38,160 nucleotides of DNA from an uncultured Bacteroidales bacterium. Lineage in GTDB: Bacteria; Bacteroidota; Bacteroidia; Bacteroidales; Muribaculaceae. Position 1 is the first letter of the stretch. Every line of letters begins with the position of its first letter. Below, piece by piece: positions 23,153 to 32,526 of this stretch. Made by a program: the position numbers and the translations under genes. The notes under the pieces were generated by a model. That model saw only the letters and a program-made list of their open reading frames with translations. It was not told where the DNA came from and searched no databases. The stretch is from assembly GCA_902796035.1 (NCBI GenBank), contig CADBNR010000053.1:1-38160 (forward strand), in the 5' to 3' direction.

Positions 23153-23186
23153 CCCGATATAAACAGGACCAAGAATCGACGACAGC

Positions 23187-23726
23187 GTGGGAAAGTTTAG
23201 CGCATATAAGGTTGATCTCGCCGGCAAAGCCGACGGGCACTACGAGCAGGATTTCGTGATCGACAAGACGTTCTTCGAGAATATGGAGAACAACGACATC
23301 CTGTGGTCGGACGTGCATGTCCACATGGACATGGACAAGCGCAACGACGCGTATCATTGCGTGTTCCACTGCAAAGGGAAGCTGCAGATACCGTGCGACC
23401 GCTGCCTCGACCCGATGGATCACGAAGTCGACACGGAGTATAAGGTGACTGTAAAATACGGCGACGACTTCGACGACGGCGCAGACAACCTGTTGGTGAT
23501 ACCCTACAGCAACAAGTACCTGAACGTGGCTTACATGCTGTACGACACCATAGTGCTGACCATCCCCATCCGCCATGTGCACGCCCCCGGCAAGTGCAAC
23601 CGCGCCATGCTCGACGCCCTGCGCAAGCACCGCGGCGCCGGCGCCGACGACACCGACGACGAAGATGTGGAAGATGTACGCGATCAGGCTTGCAGCGAAG
23701 CCGAAGCCGACATGAACGAAGATTGA
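23187..23726 (+). CDS. DUF177 (YceD-like) protein
   Basis: A 179-residue protein of the DUF177/YceD family, which nearly always precedes rpmF and is linked to 23S rRNA accumulation or large-subunit assembly. The diagnostic C-x2-C pair is present in IPCDRCLDPMDHEV (about residues 72-75), followed by VKYGDDFDDG and NVAYMLYDTIVLTIPIRHVHAPGKCN. The C-terminus is very acidic (DDTDDEDVEDVRD...EADMNED). The start at 23187 was chosen by the family N-terminus (GKFSAYKVDLAGKADG). rpmF begins 48 bases after the stop. Confidence 0.92.
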   Translation: MGKFSAYKVDLAGKADGHYEQDFVIDKTFFENMENNDILWSDVHVHMDMDKRNDAYHCVFHCKGKLQIPCDRCLDPMDHEVDTEYKVTVKYGDDFDDGADNLLVIPYSNKYLNVAYMLYDTIVLTIPIRHVHAPGKCNRAMLDALRKHRGAGADDTDDEDVEDVRDQACSEAEADMNED

Positions 23727-23774
23727 CCCCTCCCCTCACGATCAAGATAAACATAATAAAAACTAAATAGAACA

Positions 23775-23948
23775 ATGGCACATCCTAAACGCAGACAATC
23801 GCATACCCGTACGGCGAAACGCCGCACCCACGACAAGGCATTGATCCCCACCATCGCACTGTGTCCCAACTGTGGCGCATGGCACGTGTTCCACACTATA
23901 TGCCCCGAGTGCGGATATTACCGCGGCCGTCAGATCATCGAGAAATAA
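23775..23948 (+). CDS. rpmF: 50S ribosomal protein L32
   Basis: A 57-residue protein starting MAHPKRRQSHTRTAKRRTHD, the basic L32 start. It is followed by the zinc-binding part LCPNCGAWHVFHTICPECGYYRG, in which both C-x2-C pairs are intact, so this is the zinc-binding (C+) form. It is placed between the DUF177 protein and fabH as in most Bacteroidetes. The start ATG has the A-rich leader AGAACA typical of the phylum. Confidence 0.98.
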   Translation: MAHPKRRQSHTRTAKRRTHDKALIPTIALCPNCGAWHVFHTICPECGYYRGRQIIEK

Positions 23949-24004
23949 TCCCTCTCCCAACGGCAACACACCTCAAAGCATAAAGCAGAAACCCAGACAG
24001 AGAC

Positions 24005-25003
24005 ATGACACACGCAAAGATCAGCGGCATAGCATCGTATGTACCTGAGGACATACTCGACAACGAGATGTTGTCGAAAATGGTGGATACCAACGACGAG
24101 TGGATCACCACCCGCGTGGGCATAAAGCAGCGCCGCATCCTTAAGGACGAAACCAAAGGCTCGAGCTATATGGGCACCGAAGCCGTCAAGAAACTGTTGG
24201 CCCGTACCGGCGCTCAACCCGAAGACATCGAGTTGCTGATATGCGCCACCTCCAATCCGGACTACCGTTTCCCGTCGACAGGATCGATCATAGCGCATGA
24301 CTCTGGCCTCGTGAACGCATACGCCTACGACATCCAGGCCGCATGTGCCGGTTTCATCGTCTCCATGCAGGCCGCACGCGCCTATATCCAGGCCGGCCTG
24401 TACAAGAAGGTGATAGTGGTATGCGCCGAGAAGATGTCGAGCATGACCGACTATCAGGACCGCGCCACCTGCCCGCTGTTCGGCGACGCCGCAGCCGCCG
24501 TGCTGATAGAGCCCACCGACGAAAACGTGGGCGTGATGGACGGCGAATTCCATGTGGACGGCGAGGGCCTGCCCCACCTGCTTATGAAGGCCGGTGGATC
24601 GGCCAAGCCCGCTACGGAACAGACCGTCAGGGACCGCGAGCATTACGTATATCAGGAAGGCCGAATCGTTTACAAAAACGCCGTGCGCGATATGCTCAGC
24701 TCGTCGCAGTCCGTGATGAAGCGCAACAACCTGTCGGTGGACGACGTGGACTGGTTCGTGCCCCATCAGGCCAACCTCCGTATCATCGAGGCCGTGGGCG
24801 GTCGCATCGAAATCCCCGAGGAGAAGACCCTGGTCAACATCCAGCATTACGGCAACACGTCGGCCGCCTCGATCCCCTTGTGTCTCGACGAGTTCCGTCA
24901 CAAGCTCAAGAAGGGCGACCGCATCGTGATGACGGCGTTCGGCGCCGGTTTCACCTGGGGCGCGATGTATCTGGTCTGGGCATTCGATACGCCCGAGGAC
25001 TGA
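24005..25003 (+). CDS. fabH: 3-oxoacyl-ACP synthase III (KAS III)
   Basis: A 332-residue thiolase-fold enzyme that condenses acetyl-CoA (or a branched starter) with malonyl-ACP to begin fatty acid synthesis. The nucleophile Cys114 is in DIQAACAGF. The catalytic His is in WFVPHQANLRI, and the Asn is in HYGNTSAAS. The glycine-rich GDRIVMTAFGAGFTWGA end is typical. A starter preference for branched chains, as in other Bacteroidales, is likely but cannot be read from sequence. plsX, often found between rpmF and fabH, is absent here. A strong terminator follows, so era and der probably have a separate start. Confidence 0.97.
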   Translation: MTHAKISGIASYVPEDILDNEMLSKMVDTNDEWITTRVGIKQRRILKDETKGSSYMGTEAVKKLLARTGAQPEDIELLICATSNPDYRFPSTGSIIAHDSGLVNAYAYDIQAACAGFIVSMQAARAYIQAGLYKKVIVVCAEKMSSMTDYQDRATCPLFGDAAAAVLIEPTDENVGVMDGEFHVDGEGLPHLLMKAGGSAKPATEQTVRDREHYVYQEGRIVYKNAVRDMLSSSQSVMKRNNLSVDDVDWFVPHQANLRIIEAVGGRIEIPEEKTLVNIQHYGNTSAASIPLCLDEFRHKLKKGDRIVMTAFGAGFTWGAMYLVWAFDTPED

Positions 25004-25034
25004 TCCCTCGGAGTTCACTCTCAGCATAACATCA

Positions 25035-25073
25035 AGAGGGTGTGTCAAAACATAACATTTTGACACACCCTCT
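25035..25073. terminator. Terminator after fabH
   Basis: AGAGGGTGTGTCAAAA (25035-25050) and TTTTGACACACCCTCT (25058-25073) form a perfect 16-bp stem with a 7-base loop. T and A runs inside the stem give it a U-rich end in either direction. Confidence 0.9.
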
Positions 25074-25191
25074 ATCGCATATTTTGATTCCGGCGCGCGA
25101 ACATTGCGGCCGCACCTTGGGTTTTATCTATGAGTATGTTCCGTGACCGTACGCCCCGGAACCCATCCACGACATAAAAACCCATACGACT

Positions 25192-26184
25192 ATGAATACA
25201 GAAGAAACAACACGGGAAGAAGCCATGATCAACGCCGACGGCATTCCCGCAGCGATAGAAGTTACGACAGAACCCGCGACGCAGGCCGCCGACGTGGCCG
25301 AAGGACACCGCGCCGGTTTCGTCAATATTGTAGGCAATCCCAACGTAGGCAAGTCCACGTTGATGAACAAACTGGTGGGCGAACGTCTCAGCATCATCAC
25401 AAGCAAGGCCCAGACCACACGCCACCGCATCATGGGCATAGTAAACACGCCGGAATACCAGATAGTGTATTCCGACACTCCCGGCGTGCTTAAGCCCAAA
25501 TACAAGCTGCAACAGTCCATGCTGGAATTCTCCGAAGGAGCCCTCACGGACGCCGACGTACTGGTGTATGTGACCGACGTGGTGGAAGACCCTGAGAAGA
25601 ACAAGGACTTCCTGGACCGCGTGGCCCAGGAGAAGGTGCCGGTGCTGTTGGTGATCAACAAGATTGACCTGATCAAGAACCAGGCCGACCTTGAGACTCT
25701 GGTGGACAAATGGAAAGCCCGTCTGCCAAAGGCCGAGATATTCCCCACATCGGCCACCGAGGACTTCAACGTCAATAACCTGCAGAAACGCATCGTAGAG
25801 CTGCTGCCGCCCTCGCCGCCGTTCTTCGGCAAGGACGCGCTGACCGACAAGCCGGCCCGCTTCTTCGTCACCGAGACAATACGCGAGAAACTGCTGCAGG
25901 ACTACGACAAGGAGATTCCATACAGCGCCGAGGTGATAGTGGAGAAATTCGAGGAAAAGGAGAATTCCATCCACATCATGGCCGTGATATACGTGGAGCG
26001 CGACTCGCAGAAGGGCATCATCATCGGCAAGGGTGGCGCCAAAATCAAGAAGGTGGGCATCCAGGCACGCGAGGACATAGAGAAATTCTTCGGCAAGAAG
26101 GTGTATCTGGAGCTGTTCGTGAAAGTGGAGAAGGACTGGCGCAACAAGGAGAAGAAGCTGCGCGAGTTCGGATATATGGAATAA
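25192..26184 (+). CDS. era: GTPase Era
   Basis: A 330-residue Era GTPase, a 16S rRNA-binding assembly factor for the 30S subunit. An acidic N-terminal extension of about 38 residues precedes G1 [12 protein letters not shown]; a shorter start at the in-frame ATG coding Met12 is possible. Other motifs are the TTRHRIMGI switch, G3 DTPG, G4 NKID and G5 TSA. The C-terminal KH domain holds GKGGAKIKKVGIQAREDIEKFFGKKVYLELFVKV, the 3' end-binding surface for 16S rRNA. der follows 54 bases later and likely shares a transcript. Confidence 0.97.
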   Translation: MNTEETTREEAMINADGIPAAIEVTTEPATQAADVAEGHRAGFVNIVGNPNVGKSTLMNKLVGERLSIITSKAQTTRHRIMGIVNTPEYQIVYSDTPGVLKPKYKLQQSMLEFSEGALTDADVLVYVTDVVEDPEKNKDFLDRVAQEKVPVLLVINKIDLIKNQADLETLVDKWKARLPKAEIFPTSATEDFNVNNLQKRIVELLPPSPPFFGKDALTDKPARFFVTETIREKLLQDYDKEIPYSAEVIVEKFEEKENSIHIMAVIYVERDSQKGIIIGKGGAKIKKVGIQAREDIEKFFGKKVYLELFVKVEKDWRNKEKKLREFGYME

Positions 26185-26238
26185 GGCGACTCTCAAGGAG
26201 TGTAATTCACAACAAGACTGTAACTCACAAGGATTACG

Positions 26239-27555
26239 ATGAGTAAGTTAATAGCAATAGTAGGGCGGCCGAACGTGGGTAAATCGACCCTGTTCAACCG
26301 TTTGACGCAGACCCGCAAGGCCATCGTGGACGACACGGCGGGCACCACCCGCGACCGTCAGTACGGAAAGGTGGACTGGTGTGGCCAGGAGTTCTCGATA
26401 GTGGATACCGGAGGCTGGGTCGTAAACTCGGACGACGTGTTCGAGGAGGAGATCAACAAGCAGGTGCACATCGCCATAGAGGAGGCGGACGTGATTCTGT
26501 TCGTGGTGGACTGCACCACAGGCGTCACCGACCTTGACGACAAGGTGGCGCAGATACTGCGCCGGTCAAAGAAGCCTGTGATAGTGGTGGCCAACAAGGA
26601 GGACGTGGGACAGGCCCGCTACAATGTGGCCGAGTTCTACAGCTTCGGACTGGGCGACCCCATCGAGGTGTCGTCGGCCAACGGCTCGGGCACCGGCGAC
26701 CTGCTGGACGAGATTGTCAAGGACATGCCCGAGAAGGATGACGAGGAGGAAACCGACGAGAATGTGGCAAAATTCGCCATCGTGGGACGCCCCAACGCCG
26801 GCAAGTCGAGCCTGATAAACGCCTTCATCGGCGAGGAACGCCACATAGTCACCGATATAGCCGGAACCACCCGCGACTCCATCTATCACAAGTACAATAA
26901 ATTCGGCTTCGACTTCTACCTGGTCGACACCGCCGGCATACGCAAGAAACAGAAGGTGAACGAGGACATCGAGTATTACTCGGTGATCCGGTCCATCCGC
27001 GCCATCGAGGGTTCGGACGTGTGCATCCTGCTGATAGACGCCACGCGCGGCATCGAGGCCCAGGACGGCAACATCTTCGGCCTGATACAGCGCAACAAGA
27101 AGGGGCTGGTGGTGTGCGTCAACAAGTGGGACCTGGTGGAGGACCGCAGCCTGGAGGCTCAGAAGCGCTACGAGGACGCCATACGTGGCAAATTCGCGCC
27201 TTTCACCGACTTCCCCATCCTGTTCACCTCGGCGCTGACCAAACAGCGCATCTACAAGGTGCTGGAGACGGCCGTGCAGGTTTACGAGAACCGGCGCCGC
27301 GTCATTCCGACCGCCAAGCTGAACGAATACATGTTAGAGGTAGTGGCCGAGACGCCGCCGCCTGCCAACAAGGGTAAATACGTGAAGATAAAGTATGTGA
27401 CAATGCTGAAGGAAGCGATAATACCCACATTCGTATTCTTCTGCAACCTGCCGCAATGGGTCAAGGAGCCCTACCGCCGCTTCCTGGAGAACCGCATCCG
27501 CGACCACTGGGACTTCCACGGCACCCCCATCTCCATCTTCATGCGCGAGAAATAA
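26239..27555 (+). CDS. der: Double-domain GTPase Der (EngA)
   Basis: A 438-residue GTPase with two tandem G domains and a C-terminal KH-like domain, needed for 50S assembly. G domain 1 has [17 protein letters not shown] and NKED. G domain 2 (from about residue 177) has [20 protein letters not shown] and NKWD. The KH-like end contains [18 protein letters not shown] and [21 protein letters not shown]. An acidic linker joins the domains ([12 protein letters not shown]). The stop codon at 27553-27555 abuts the stop of the convergent DAHP synthase gene with no intervening base. Confidence 0.98.
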   Translation: MSKLIAIVGRPNVGKSTLFNRLTQTRKAIVDDTAGTTRDRQYGKVDWCGQEFSIVDTGGWVVNSDDVFEEEINKQVHIAIEEADVILFVVDCTTGVTDLDDKVAQILRRSKKPVIVVANKEDVGQARYNVAEFYSFGLGDPIEVSSANGSGTGDLLDEIVKDMPEKDDEEETDENVAKFAIVGRPNAGKSSLINAFIGEERHIVTDIAGTTRDSIYHKYNKFGFDFYLVDTAGIRKKQKVNEDIEYYSVIRSIRAIEGSDVCILLIDATRGIEAQDGNIFGLIQRNKKGLVVCVNKWDLVEDRSLEAQKRYEDAIRGKFAPFTDFPILFTSALTKQRIYKVLETAVQVYENRRRVIPTAKLNEYMLEVVAETPPPANKGKYVKIKYVTMLKEAIIPTFVFFCNLPQWVKEPYRRFLENRIRDHWDFHGTPISIFMREK

Positions 27556-28653
27556 TTAAGAACTCGGCGCGTTCAGGATTTCGATCTGCTGGCGCACCGA
27601 TTCTTCGTGTATGGCCGAGAGAATGACGCGCATGAACTCGGGGTCGAGGCCCATCGTCTCGCCGGCCTGGATGCGCGTGTCCATGATGTCGCAGTAACGG
27701 GCGGGCTGCACCGCGAGCATCCGGTGCTCTTTCTTATACCTGCCTATCTCGCGGCTCACTTCCATGCGGCGGTTCAACACATCCAGCAGCTCGCTGTCAA
27801 TCTTGTCTATCTGACGACGCAGCATGTCGAGGCTTTCGGTGGTGCCGTTCGGCTCGCGCACCACAAGGGCGTCGAGTATACTTTTCAACTGTGCCGGCGT
27901 GACCTGCTGCCGGGCGTCGCTCAACGCAGCGTCGGGTTGACAGTGGCTCTCTATTATCAGCCCGTCGAAACCCATGTCGAGGGCCTTCTGCGACAACGGA
28001 GCAATCAGTTCCCGCTTGCCTCCGATATGGCTCGGATCGCAGATGATGGGCAGCTGCGGATAGCGGCGGCGCAGCTCCAGAGGAATCTGCCACTGAGGCA
28101 GGTTGCGGTACAGTTGCGCGCCGTAAGCGGTGAAGCCTCGGTGTATGGCGCCTAACCGGCGCACTCCGGCGTTGTACAGACGCAGCAACGCGCCTATCCA
28201 TAGCTCCAGGTCAGGATTGACAGGATTCTTGACCAGCACCGGTCCCCGGAACTTACGCTCGGAGAGCGCGTCGGCTATTTCCTGCACGGCGAAGGGATTG
28301 GCCGATGTGCGGGCGCCTACCCACAGAACATCGATACCGCCGTCAAGAGCACATTCCAGATGATGACGGGTGGCTACCTCGGTGGCCGTCAGCATCCCGG
28401 TCTCCTCCCTGACGCGGCGCATCCACGGAATGCCGGCCTCACCAACGCCCTCGAAACCGCCCGGGCGAGTGCGCGGCTTCCACAATCCCGCGCGGAATAT
28501 CCTGATGCCGTCGGCGGCAAGACCTCGCGCCGCGGCCAGCATCTGCTCCTCGCTCTCCGCACTGCACGGGCCTGCTATCACCATCGGGCGCCTCCCTTCC
28601 AATGACTCTCCCGAAAACAACGGCTCCAATTCTTTCATTTCGCTATCTGCCAT
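27556..28653 (-). CDS. Bifunctional DAHP synthase / chorismate mutase
   Basis: A 365-residue fusion for aromatic amino acid synthesis. Residues about 1-265 are a class I-beta (KDO8P-like) DAHP synthase, which joins phosphoenolpyruvate and erythrose 4-phosphate. Landmarks are VIAGPCSAESEEQM, RAGLWKPRTRPGGFEG, LVKNPVNPDLELW, the metal site in PIICDPSHIGGKRE, and IESHCQPDAALSDA. From about 275, LDMLRRQIDKIDSELLDVLNRRMEVSREIGRYKKEH is an AroQ-type chorismate mutase, which converts chorismate to prephenate and may also give feedback control. The order DAHP synthase then mutase is the usual Bacteroidetes fusion. A TAATTTTG box sits only 4 bases before the ATG, so the mRNA may be leaderless. Confidence 0.95.
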   Translation of the reverse strand: MADSEMKELEPLFSGESLEGRRPMVIAGPCSAESEEQMLAAARGLAADGIRIFRAGLWKPRTRPGGFEGVGEAGIPWMRRVREETGMLTATEVATRHHLECALDGGIDVLWVGARTSANPFAVQEIADALSERKFRGPVLVKNPVNPDLELWIGALLRLYNAGVRRLGAIHRGFTAYGAQLYRNLPQWQIPLELRRRYPQLPIICDPSHIGGKRELIAPLSQKALDMGFDGLIIESHCQPDAALSDARQQVTPAQLKSILDALVVREPNGTTESLDMLRRQIDKIDSELLDVLNRRMEVSREIGRYKKEHRMLAVQPARYCDIMDTRIQAGETMGLDPEFMRVILSAIHEESVRQQIEILNAPSS

Positions 28654-28657
28654 ACCC

Positions 28658-28688
28658 CAAAATTACTGCTTTTCCCGATTTTTTCCAA
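28658..28688 (-). promoter_or_regulatory. Promoter abutting the DAHP synthase start codon
   Basis: On the minus strand TTG (28686-28688), a 20-base spacer, then TAATTTTG (28658-28665), 4 bases before the ATG. A start site 5-7 bases beyond the box would fall at the ATG, giving a leaderless mRNA. Confidence 0.5.
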
Positions 28689-28792
28689 CAAAGTTCCTGA
28701 TTTTGCCACGTCACTGCAAACTTCTTGCAGCTATTTATAAAAATTTAAGAATAAAAAAGTGCTGAAAATTAGCATTGAGCCGCATTTTATTG

Positions 28793-28800
28793 TAACTTTG
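28793..28800 (+). promoter_or_regulatory. Probable -7 box of recA
   Basis: TAACTTTG matches the TAnnTTTG consensus; the bases 20 upstream read TTAG, so the -33 box is poor. It would give a leader of about 75 bases. I see no convincing LexA operator. Confidence 0.5.
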
Positions 28801-28883
28801 TGAATGCAAAGATGTCTGACCTGTCGGATGTTTCCGACCAGTGCTGACACCACACGAATAGATAACTAAATAATACGAAATAT

Positions 28884-30095
28884 ATGGCAGTAAAAAAGAA
28901 AACCTCCAAGGAAGCGGCCAGTGGTCCGTTGAACGACCGCGCGCAGAAGCTGAAGGCTTTGGGAGTGACCATGGAGCATCTTGAGAAGGATTTCGGCTCG
29001 GGCGCGGTGATGTGCCTGGGCGACGACAAGATACAGAATGTGGAGGCCATCTCCACCGGTTCGTTAGGACTTGACTATGCCCTTGGTGTTGGCGGCGTGC
29101 CCCGCGGCCGAATCACCGAGATATACGGTCCGGAATCGTCGGGTAAGACCACCCTGGCCATCCACGTGATAGCGGAGGCCCAGAAGGCAGGCGGCATCTG
29201 CGCCATCATCGACGCCGAGCACGCCTTCGACCGTTTCTATGCCGAGCAGCTCGGCGTGGACGTGAATAGCCTGTGGATAGCGCAGCCCGACAACGGCGAG
29301 CAGGCCCTGGACATCGCCGAGCAGCTGATCAACTCGGGCGCCATCGACGTACTGGTGGTTGACTCCGTGGCCGCGCTGACCCCCAAGGCCGAGATCGAAG
29401 GCGAAATGGGCGACAAGAACGTGGGTCTGCACGCGCGCCTCATGTCGCAAGCCATGCGCAAGCTGACCGGCGTAATCTCCAAGACACGCACCTGCTGCAT
29501 CTTCATCAACCAGATACGCGAGAAGATAGGCGTGACCTTCGGCAACCCCGAAGTGACCACCGGCGGCAACGCGCTGAAGTTCTATAGCTCGGTGCGCATC
29601 GAGATACGTCCCAGCAGCGTCATCAAGAAGGACGATACCCCCATCGGCCGTCTGGCCAAGGTGAAGGTTGTGAAGAACAAGGTGGCGCCTCCCTTCATGA
29701 AGGCCGAGTTCGACATCATGTTCGGCGAGGGCATCAGCCGTTCGGGCGAGATCGTGGACCTTGGCGTGGAATACGGCGTGCTCAAGAAATCCGGAGCCTG
29801 GTTCAGCTATAACGGCAGCAAGTTAGGACAAGGACGCGACGCCGTCAAGAACGTGATAGCCGAGAATCCCGAACTGGCCGAGGAGCTGTCGAAGCTCATC
29901 ATAGCCAAGATGAACGAGGCGCGCGACGCCAAGCGCAAGCCGGGCAATCCGTTCCTGCCCAATCCCGACGCCAAGCGTGTGGAGGAAGATATAGAGCGCG
30001 AGGACGAATCGCTGCTCGACCGCGAGGCAGCCGATTCCGACGCGCCGGAAGACCTGTTCGGCGACGACTTCGACGACATCGACATCGGAAAGTAA
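28884..30095 (+). CDS. recA: Recombinase RecA
   Basis: A 403-residue RecA, the strand-exchange ATPase of homologous recombination and repair. Walker A is GPESSGKTT, with [11 protein letters not shown] before it. The catalytic Glu region is IIDAEHAFD, Walker B is [12 protein letters not shown], and DNA-binding loop L2 is in [27 protein letters not shown]. The protein is some 50 residues longer than the common 350 because of an extended C-terminal tail that is strongly acidic ([20 protein letters not shown]...[10 protein letters not shown]). Acidic RecA tails are known to restrain DNA binding; this one is longer than usual. It is monocistronic: a terminator follows at 30148. Confidence 0.98.
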   Translation: MAVKKKTSKEAASGPLNDRAQKLKALGVTMEHLEKDFGSGAVMCLGDDKIQNVEAISTGSLGLDYALGVGGVPRGRITEIYGPESSGKTTLAIHVIAEAQKAGGICAIIDAEHAFDRFYAEQLGVDVNSLWIAQPDNGEQALDIAEQLINSGAIDVLVVDSVAALTPKAEIEGEMGDKNVGLHARLMSQAMRKLTGVISKTRTCCIFINQIREKIGVTFGNPEVTTGGNALKFYSSVRIEIRPSSVIKKDDTPIGRLAKVKVVKNKVAPPFMKAEFDIMFGEGISRSGEIVDLGVEYGVLKKSGAWFSYNGSKLGQGRDAVKNVIAENPELAEELSKLIIAKMNEARDAKRKPGNPFLPNPDAKRVEEDIEREDESLLDREAADSDAPEDLFGDDFDDIDIGK

Positions 30096-30102
30096 AAGAG
30101 AG

Positions 30103-30135
30103 TAGCTACAATAGCTAAGGTAGCTATAATAGCTA
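30103..30135. repeat. Four TAGCTA palindromes at exact 9-base spacing
   Basis: The hexamer TAGCTA, itself a palindrome, occurs at 30103, 30112, 30121 and 30130 with three variable bases between copies. The array begins 8 bases after the recA stop and ends 13 bases before its terminator, so it would be in the recA mRNA 3' end. It could fold on itself in several registers. Confidence 0.75.
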
Positions 30136-30147
30136 CAGAGCACACAG

Positions 30148-30182
30148 ACGCGCTTCCGTCAATATGACGGAAGCGCGTTTTG
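30148..30182 (+). terminator. Terminator of recA
   Basis: ACGCGCTTCCGTC (30148-30160), loop AATAT, GACGGAAGCGCGT (30166-30178): a perfect 13-bp stem followed by TTTTG. The T-tail is also the -33 box of the next promoter. Confidence 0.92.
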
Positions 30183-30210
30183 CACATTTAAGAAAAAAAG
30201 ATTAATTTTG
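30179..30210 (+). promoter_or_regulatory. Promoter of the membrane protein-lysS-gpsA unit
   Basis: TTTG (30179-30182), a 20-base spacer, then TAATTTTG (30203-30210), both exact to consensus. The -33 box overlaps the T-tract of the recA terminator. The leader to the ATG at 30276 is about 58 bases. Confidence 0.75.
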
Positions 30211-30275
30211 TAACTGAGAAGCAACGACTTGCGGCGCGGAGGGAGTCCTTAGCGCTCCAAACGTGATATAAAGGC

Positions 30276-30929
30276 ATGAAGATTAAGCAGATATATAACC
30301 CCAAGAAGGTATACGACGGATGGTTTGAGAGTTACTTCATCAAGCCGTGGATACGTCACTACGCCGACTTTGTGCACGGAGAGAGTGCGGGCGACTGCCT
30401 GCGTTCGCTTCTGGCATGGCTGGTGATGACGCTTGGTCTGGCCGGTCTGCTTATGGGCCTGGTGGGCCTGATGGGTCCGGAGGTGGGCTTCGCGTGCCTG
30501 AAATGGTTAGGCATAGCCTGGCTCGCAGCCTCGGCGATTCCCTTCATCGCGTTGCTGGCGCGCACGTTCAACGGTGCCGAGGCGCAGCCCCGACATCCCA
30601 AGTTCTTAGGCATCGACTCGCTGACCGTGCTCAGCGCGCTGCTGTTCTTCATATTCGGTGTGCTGCTGATGTACACCACCCTTCATTCCGAAACGCTTCA
30701 CGCCCCTGCCGGTACGCCTGAAGACGACGAAAAAGTTGCGACCGACACCGTCTACGAGGAGGCCCTGTTCACATATCAGAATCCGGTGATAGACACCACC
30801 GCAACCGTGGCGGACACTATGACCGATCTGTCCGACCCCGACCTTGTGACGCCCGACGAGAGTTTTGATCCCACCATCGAACCCGACCCGTCGAATCCGA
30901 CTCCGCAGGATACGGTCAATTACTTCTGA
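30276..30929 (+). CDS. Three-helix membrane protein of unknown function
   Basis: A 217-residue protein with a basic aromatic N-terminal part ([31 protein letters not shown]). Three hydrophobic helices follow at about 45-67, 73-95 and 115-134. The tail of about 70 residues is acidic, rich in Pro and Thr ([25 protein letters not shown]) and probably not folded. I do not recognise the family. It heads the unit with lysS (38 bases later) and gpsA, and has a clear promoter. A role in the envelope near lysyl-tRNA synthetase or phospholipid synthesis is only suggested by position. Confidence 0.8.
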   Translation: MKIKQIYNPKKVYDGWFESYFIKPWIRHYADFVHGESAGDCLRSLLAWLVMTLGLAGLLMGLVGLMGPEVGFACLKWLGIAWLAASAIPFIALLARTFNGAEAQPRHPKFLGIDSLTVLSALLFFIFGVLLMYTTLHSETLHAPAGTPEDDEKVATDTVYEEALFTYQNPVIDTTATVADTMTDLSDPDLVTPDESFDPTIEPDPSNPTPQDTVNYF

Positions 30930-30966
30930 CAACGAATATAAACGAAAACAAAGGAGACAAGATATA

Positions 30967-32520
30967 ATGGCAAACCATGAACTGAGCGAGCAAGAGATAG
31001 TTCGCCGCAACAGTCTGAAAGCGTTACGCGACATGGGCTTGGAGCCCTATCCGGCCGCGGAATTCCCGGTGACGGGCCACAGCGCTGAAATCAAAGAGAA
31101 CTTCAACGACGACGCGGAGGCGCGTCAGGTCAGCATAGCGGGCCGTGTGATGTCGCGCCGCATCATGGGCAAGGCTTCGTTCATGGAGCTGCAGGATTCC
31201 GAAGGCCGCATCCAGGTGTATGTGAGTCGTGACGACCTCTGTCCCGGCGAGGACAAGGAGATGTACAACACGGTGTTCAAGAAGCTGCTGGACATAGGCG
31301 ACTTCGTGGGCATCACCGGCGAGGTGTTCCGCACCAAGACAGGCGAGATTTCGGTACACGCCCGCTCGCTGACGCTGCTCAGCAAGAGCCTGCGCCCGCT
31401 CCCCATCGTCAAGATGAAGGACGGCGTGGCATACGACGCCTTCACAGACCCCGAGTTGCGCTACCGCCAGCGTTACGTAGACCTGGTGGTGAACCCCGGC
31501 GTGCGCGACATATTCATCAAGCGCACCAAGATGTTCAATTCGATGCGCCAGTACTTCAACGAACACGGATTCCTGGAGGTGGAGACCCCGGTGCTTCAGG
31601 CCATCCCCGGCGGCGCGGCGGCGCGTCCGTTCATCACGCACCACAACGCGCTGGACATCCCCCTCTACCTGCGCATCGCCAACGAGCTATACCTGAAGCG
31701 CCTTATCGTGGGCGGATTCGAGGGCGTGTACGAGTTCAGCCGCAACTTCCGCAACGAGGGCATGGACCGCACCCACAACCCCGAGTTCACCTGCATGGAG
31801 ATATACGTGTCGTACAAGGACTATAAGTGGATGATGAACTTCACGGAGAAGATGCTGGAGAAGATAGCCCTGGACGTGAACGGCACCACCAAGGTTCAGT
31901 TCGGCGACCATGAGATAGACTTCAAGCCCCCGTATCCCCGCGTCACCATGCGCGACGCCATCCTGGAGCACACAGGCTTCGACATCAACGGAAAGAGCGA
32001 GGAGGAGCTGCGCGACTTCGCCCGCAACAACGGCATCGAGGTGGACAACACCATGGGCAAAGGCAAGCTCATAGACGAAATCTTCGGCGAGAAATGCGAA
32101 GGCAAGTACATCCAGCCCACGTTCATCATCGACTATCCGGTGGAGATGTCGCCCCTTACGAAGCGTCACCGCGAGAATCCGGAGCTTACCGAGCGCTTCG
32201 AGCTGATGGTGAACGGCAAGGAGCTGGCCAACGCATATTCCGAGCTCAACGACCCGATCGACCAGTACGAGCGCTTCGTGGAGCAGATGAAACTGGCCGA
32301 CAAGGGCGACGACGAGGCCATGGTGATAGACTCCGACTTCATCCGCGCGCTTGAATACGGCATGCCACCCACATCGGGAATGGGCATCGGCATGGACCGT
32401 CTGGCCATGCTGATCACCGGCCAGTCCACCATTCAGGAAGTGCTTCTGTTCCCGCAAATGCGCCCCGAGAAAAAACAGCAGAGCGCCGACGCCCCGCAGG
32501 AGGAAACACCCAAAGCATAA
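30967..32520 (+). CDS. lysS: Lysine-tRNA ligase, class II
   Basis: A 517-residue class II LysRS. The ATG at 30967 ([10 protein letters not shown]) is chosen; the upstream in-frame ATG at 30865 lies inside the preceding gene and codes for unrelated sequence. An N-terminal OB-fold anticodon domain comes first ([32 protein letters not shown]). The catalytic core has motif 1 ([21 protein letters not shown]), motif 2 ([15 protein letters not shown]) and motif 3 ([15 protein letters not shown]). The C-terminal tail is short and basic or polar ([17 protein letters not shown]). gpsA follows 6 bases after the stop. Confidence 0.98.
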   Translation: MANHELSEQEIVRRNSLKALRDMGLEPYPAAEFPVTGHSAEIKENFNDDAEARQVSIAGRVMSRRIMGKASFMELQDSEGRIQVYVSRDDLCPGEDKEMYNTVFKKLLDIGDFVGITGEVFRTKTGEISVHARSLTLLSKSLRPLPIVKMKDGVAYDAFTDPELRYRQRYVDLVVNPGVRDIFIKRTKMFNSMRQYFNEHGFLEVETPVLQAIPGGAAARPFITHHNALDIPLYLRIANELYLKRLIVGGFEGVYEFSRNFRNEGMDRTHNPEFTCMEIYVSYKDYKWMMNFTEKMLEKIALDVNGTTKVQFGDHEIDFKPPYPRVTMRDAILEHTGFDINGKSEEELRDFARNNGIEVDNTMGKGKLIDEIFGEKCEGKYIQPTFIIDYPVEMSPLTKRHRENPELTERFELMVNGKELANAYSELNDPIDQYERFVEQMKLADKGDDEAMVIDSDFIRALEYGMPPTSGMGIGMDRLAMLITGQSTIQEVLLFPQMRPEKKQQSADAPQEETPKA

Positions 32521-32526
32521 CCGGCG

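Noticed and set aside
26184-26238. Imperfect direct repeat TGTAATTCACAA / TGTAACTCACAA between era and der
   Set aside because: Only two short copies with a mismatch; no array or site can be supported.
28801-28860. Possible SOS/LexA operator upstream of recA (GTCGG...CCGAC inverted repeat)
   Set aside because: The arms are only five bases and do not match a known operator; Bacteroidetes generally lack a classical LexA system.
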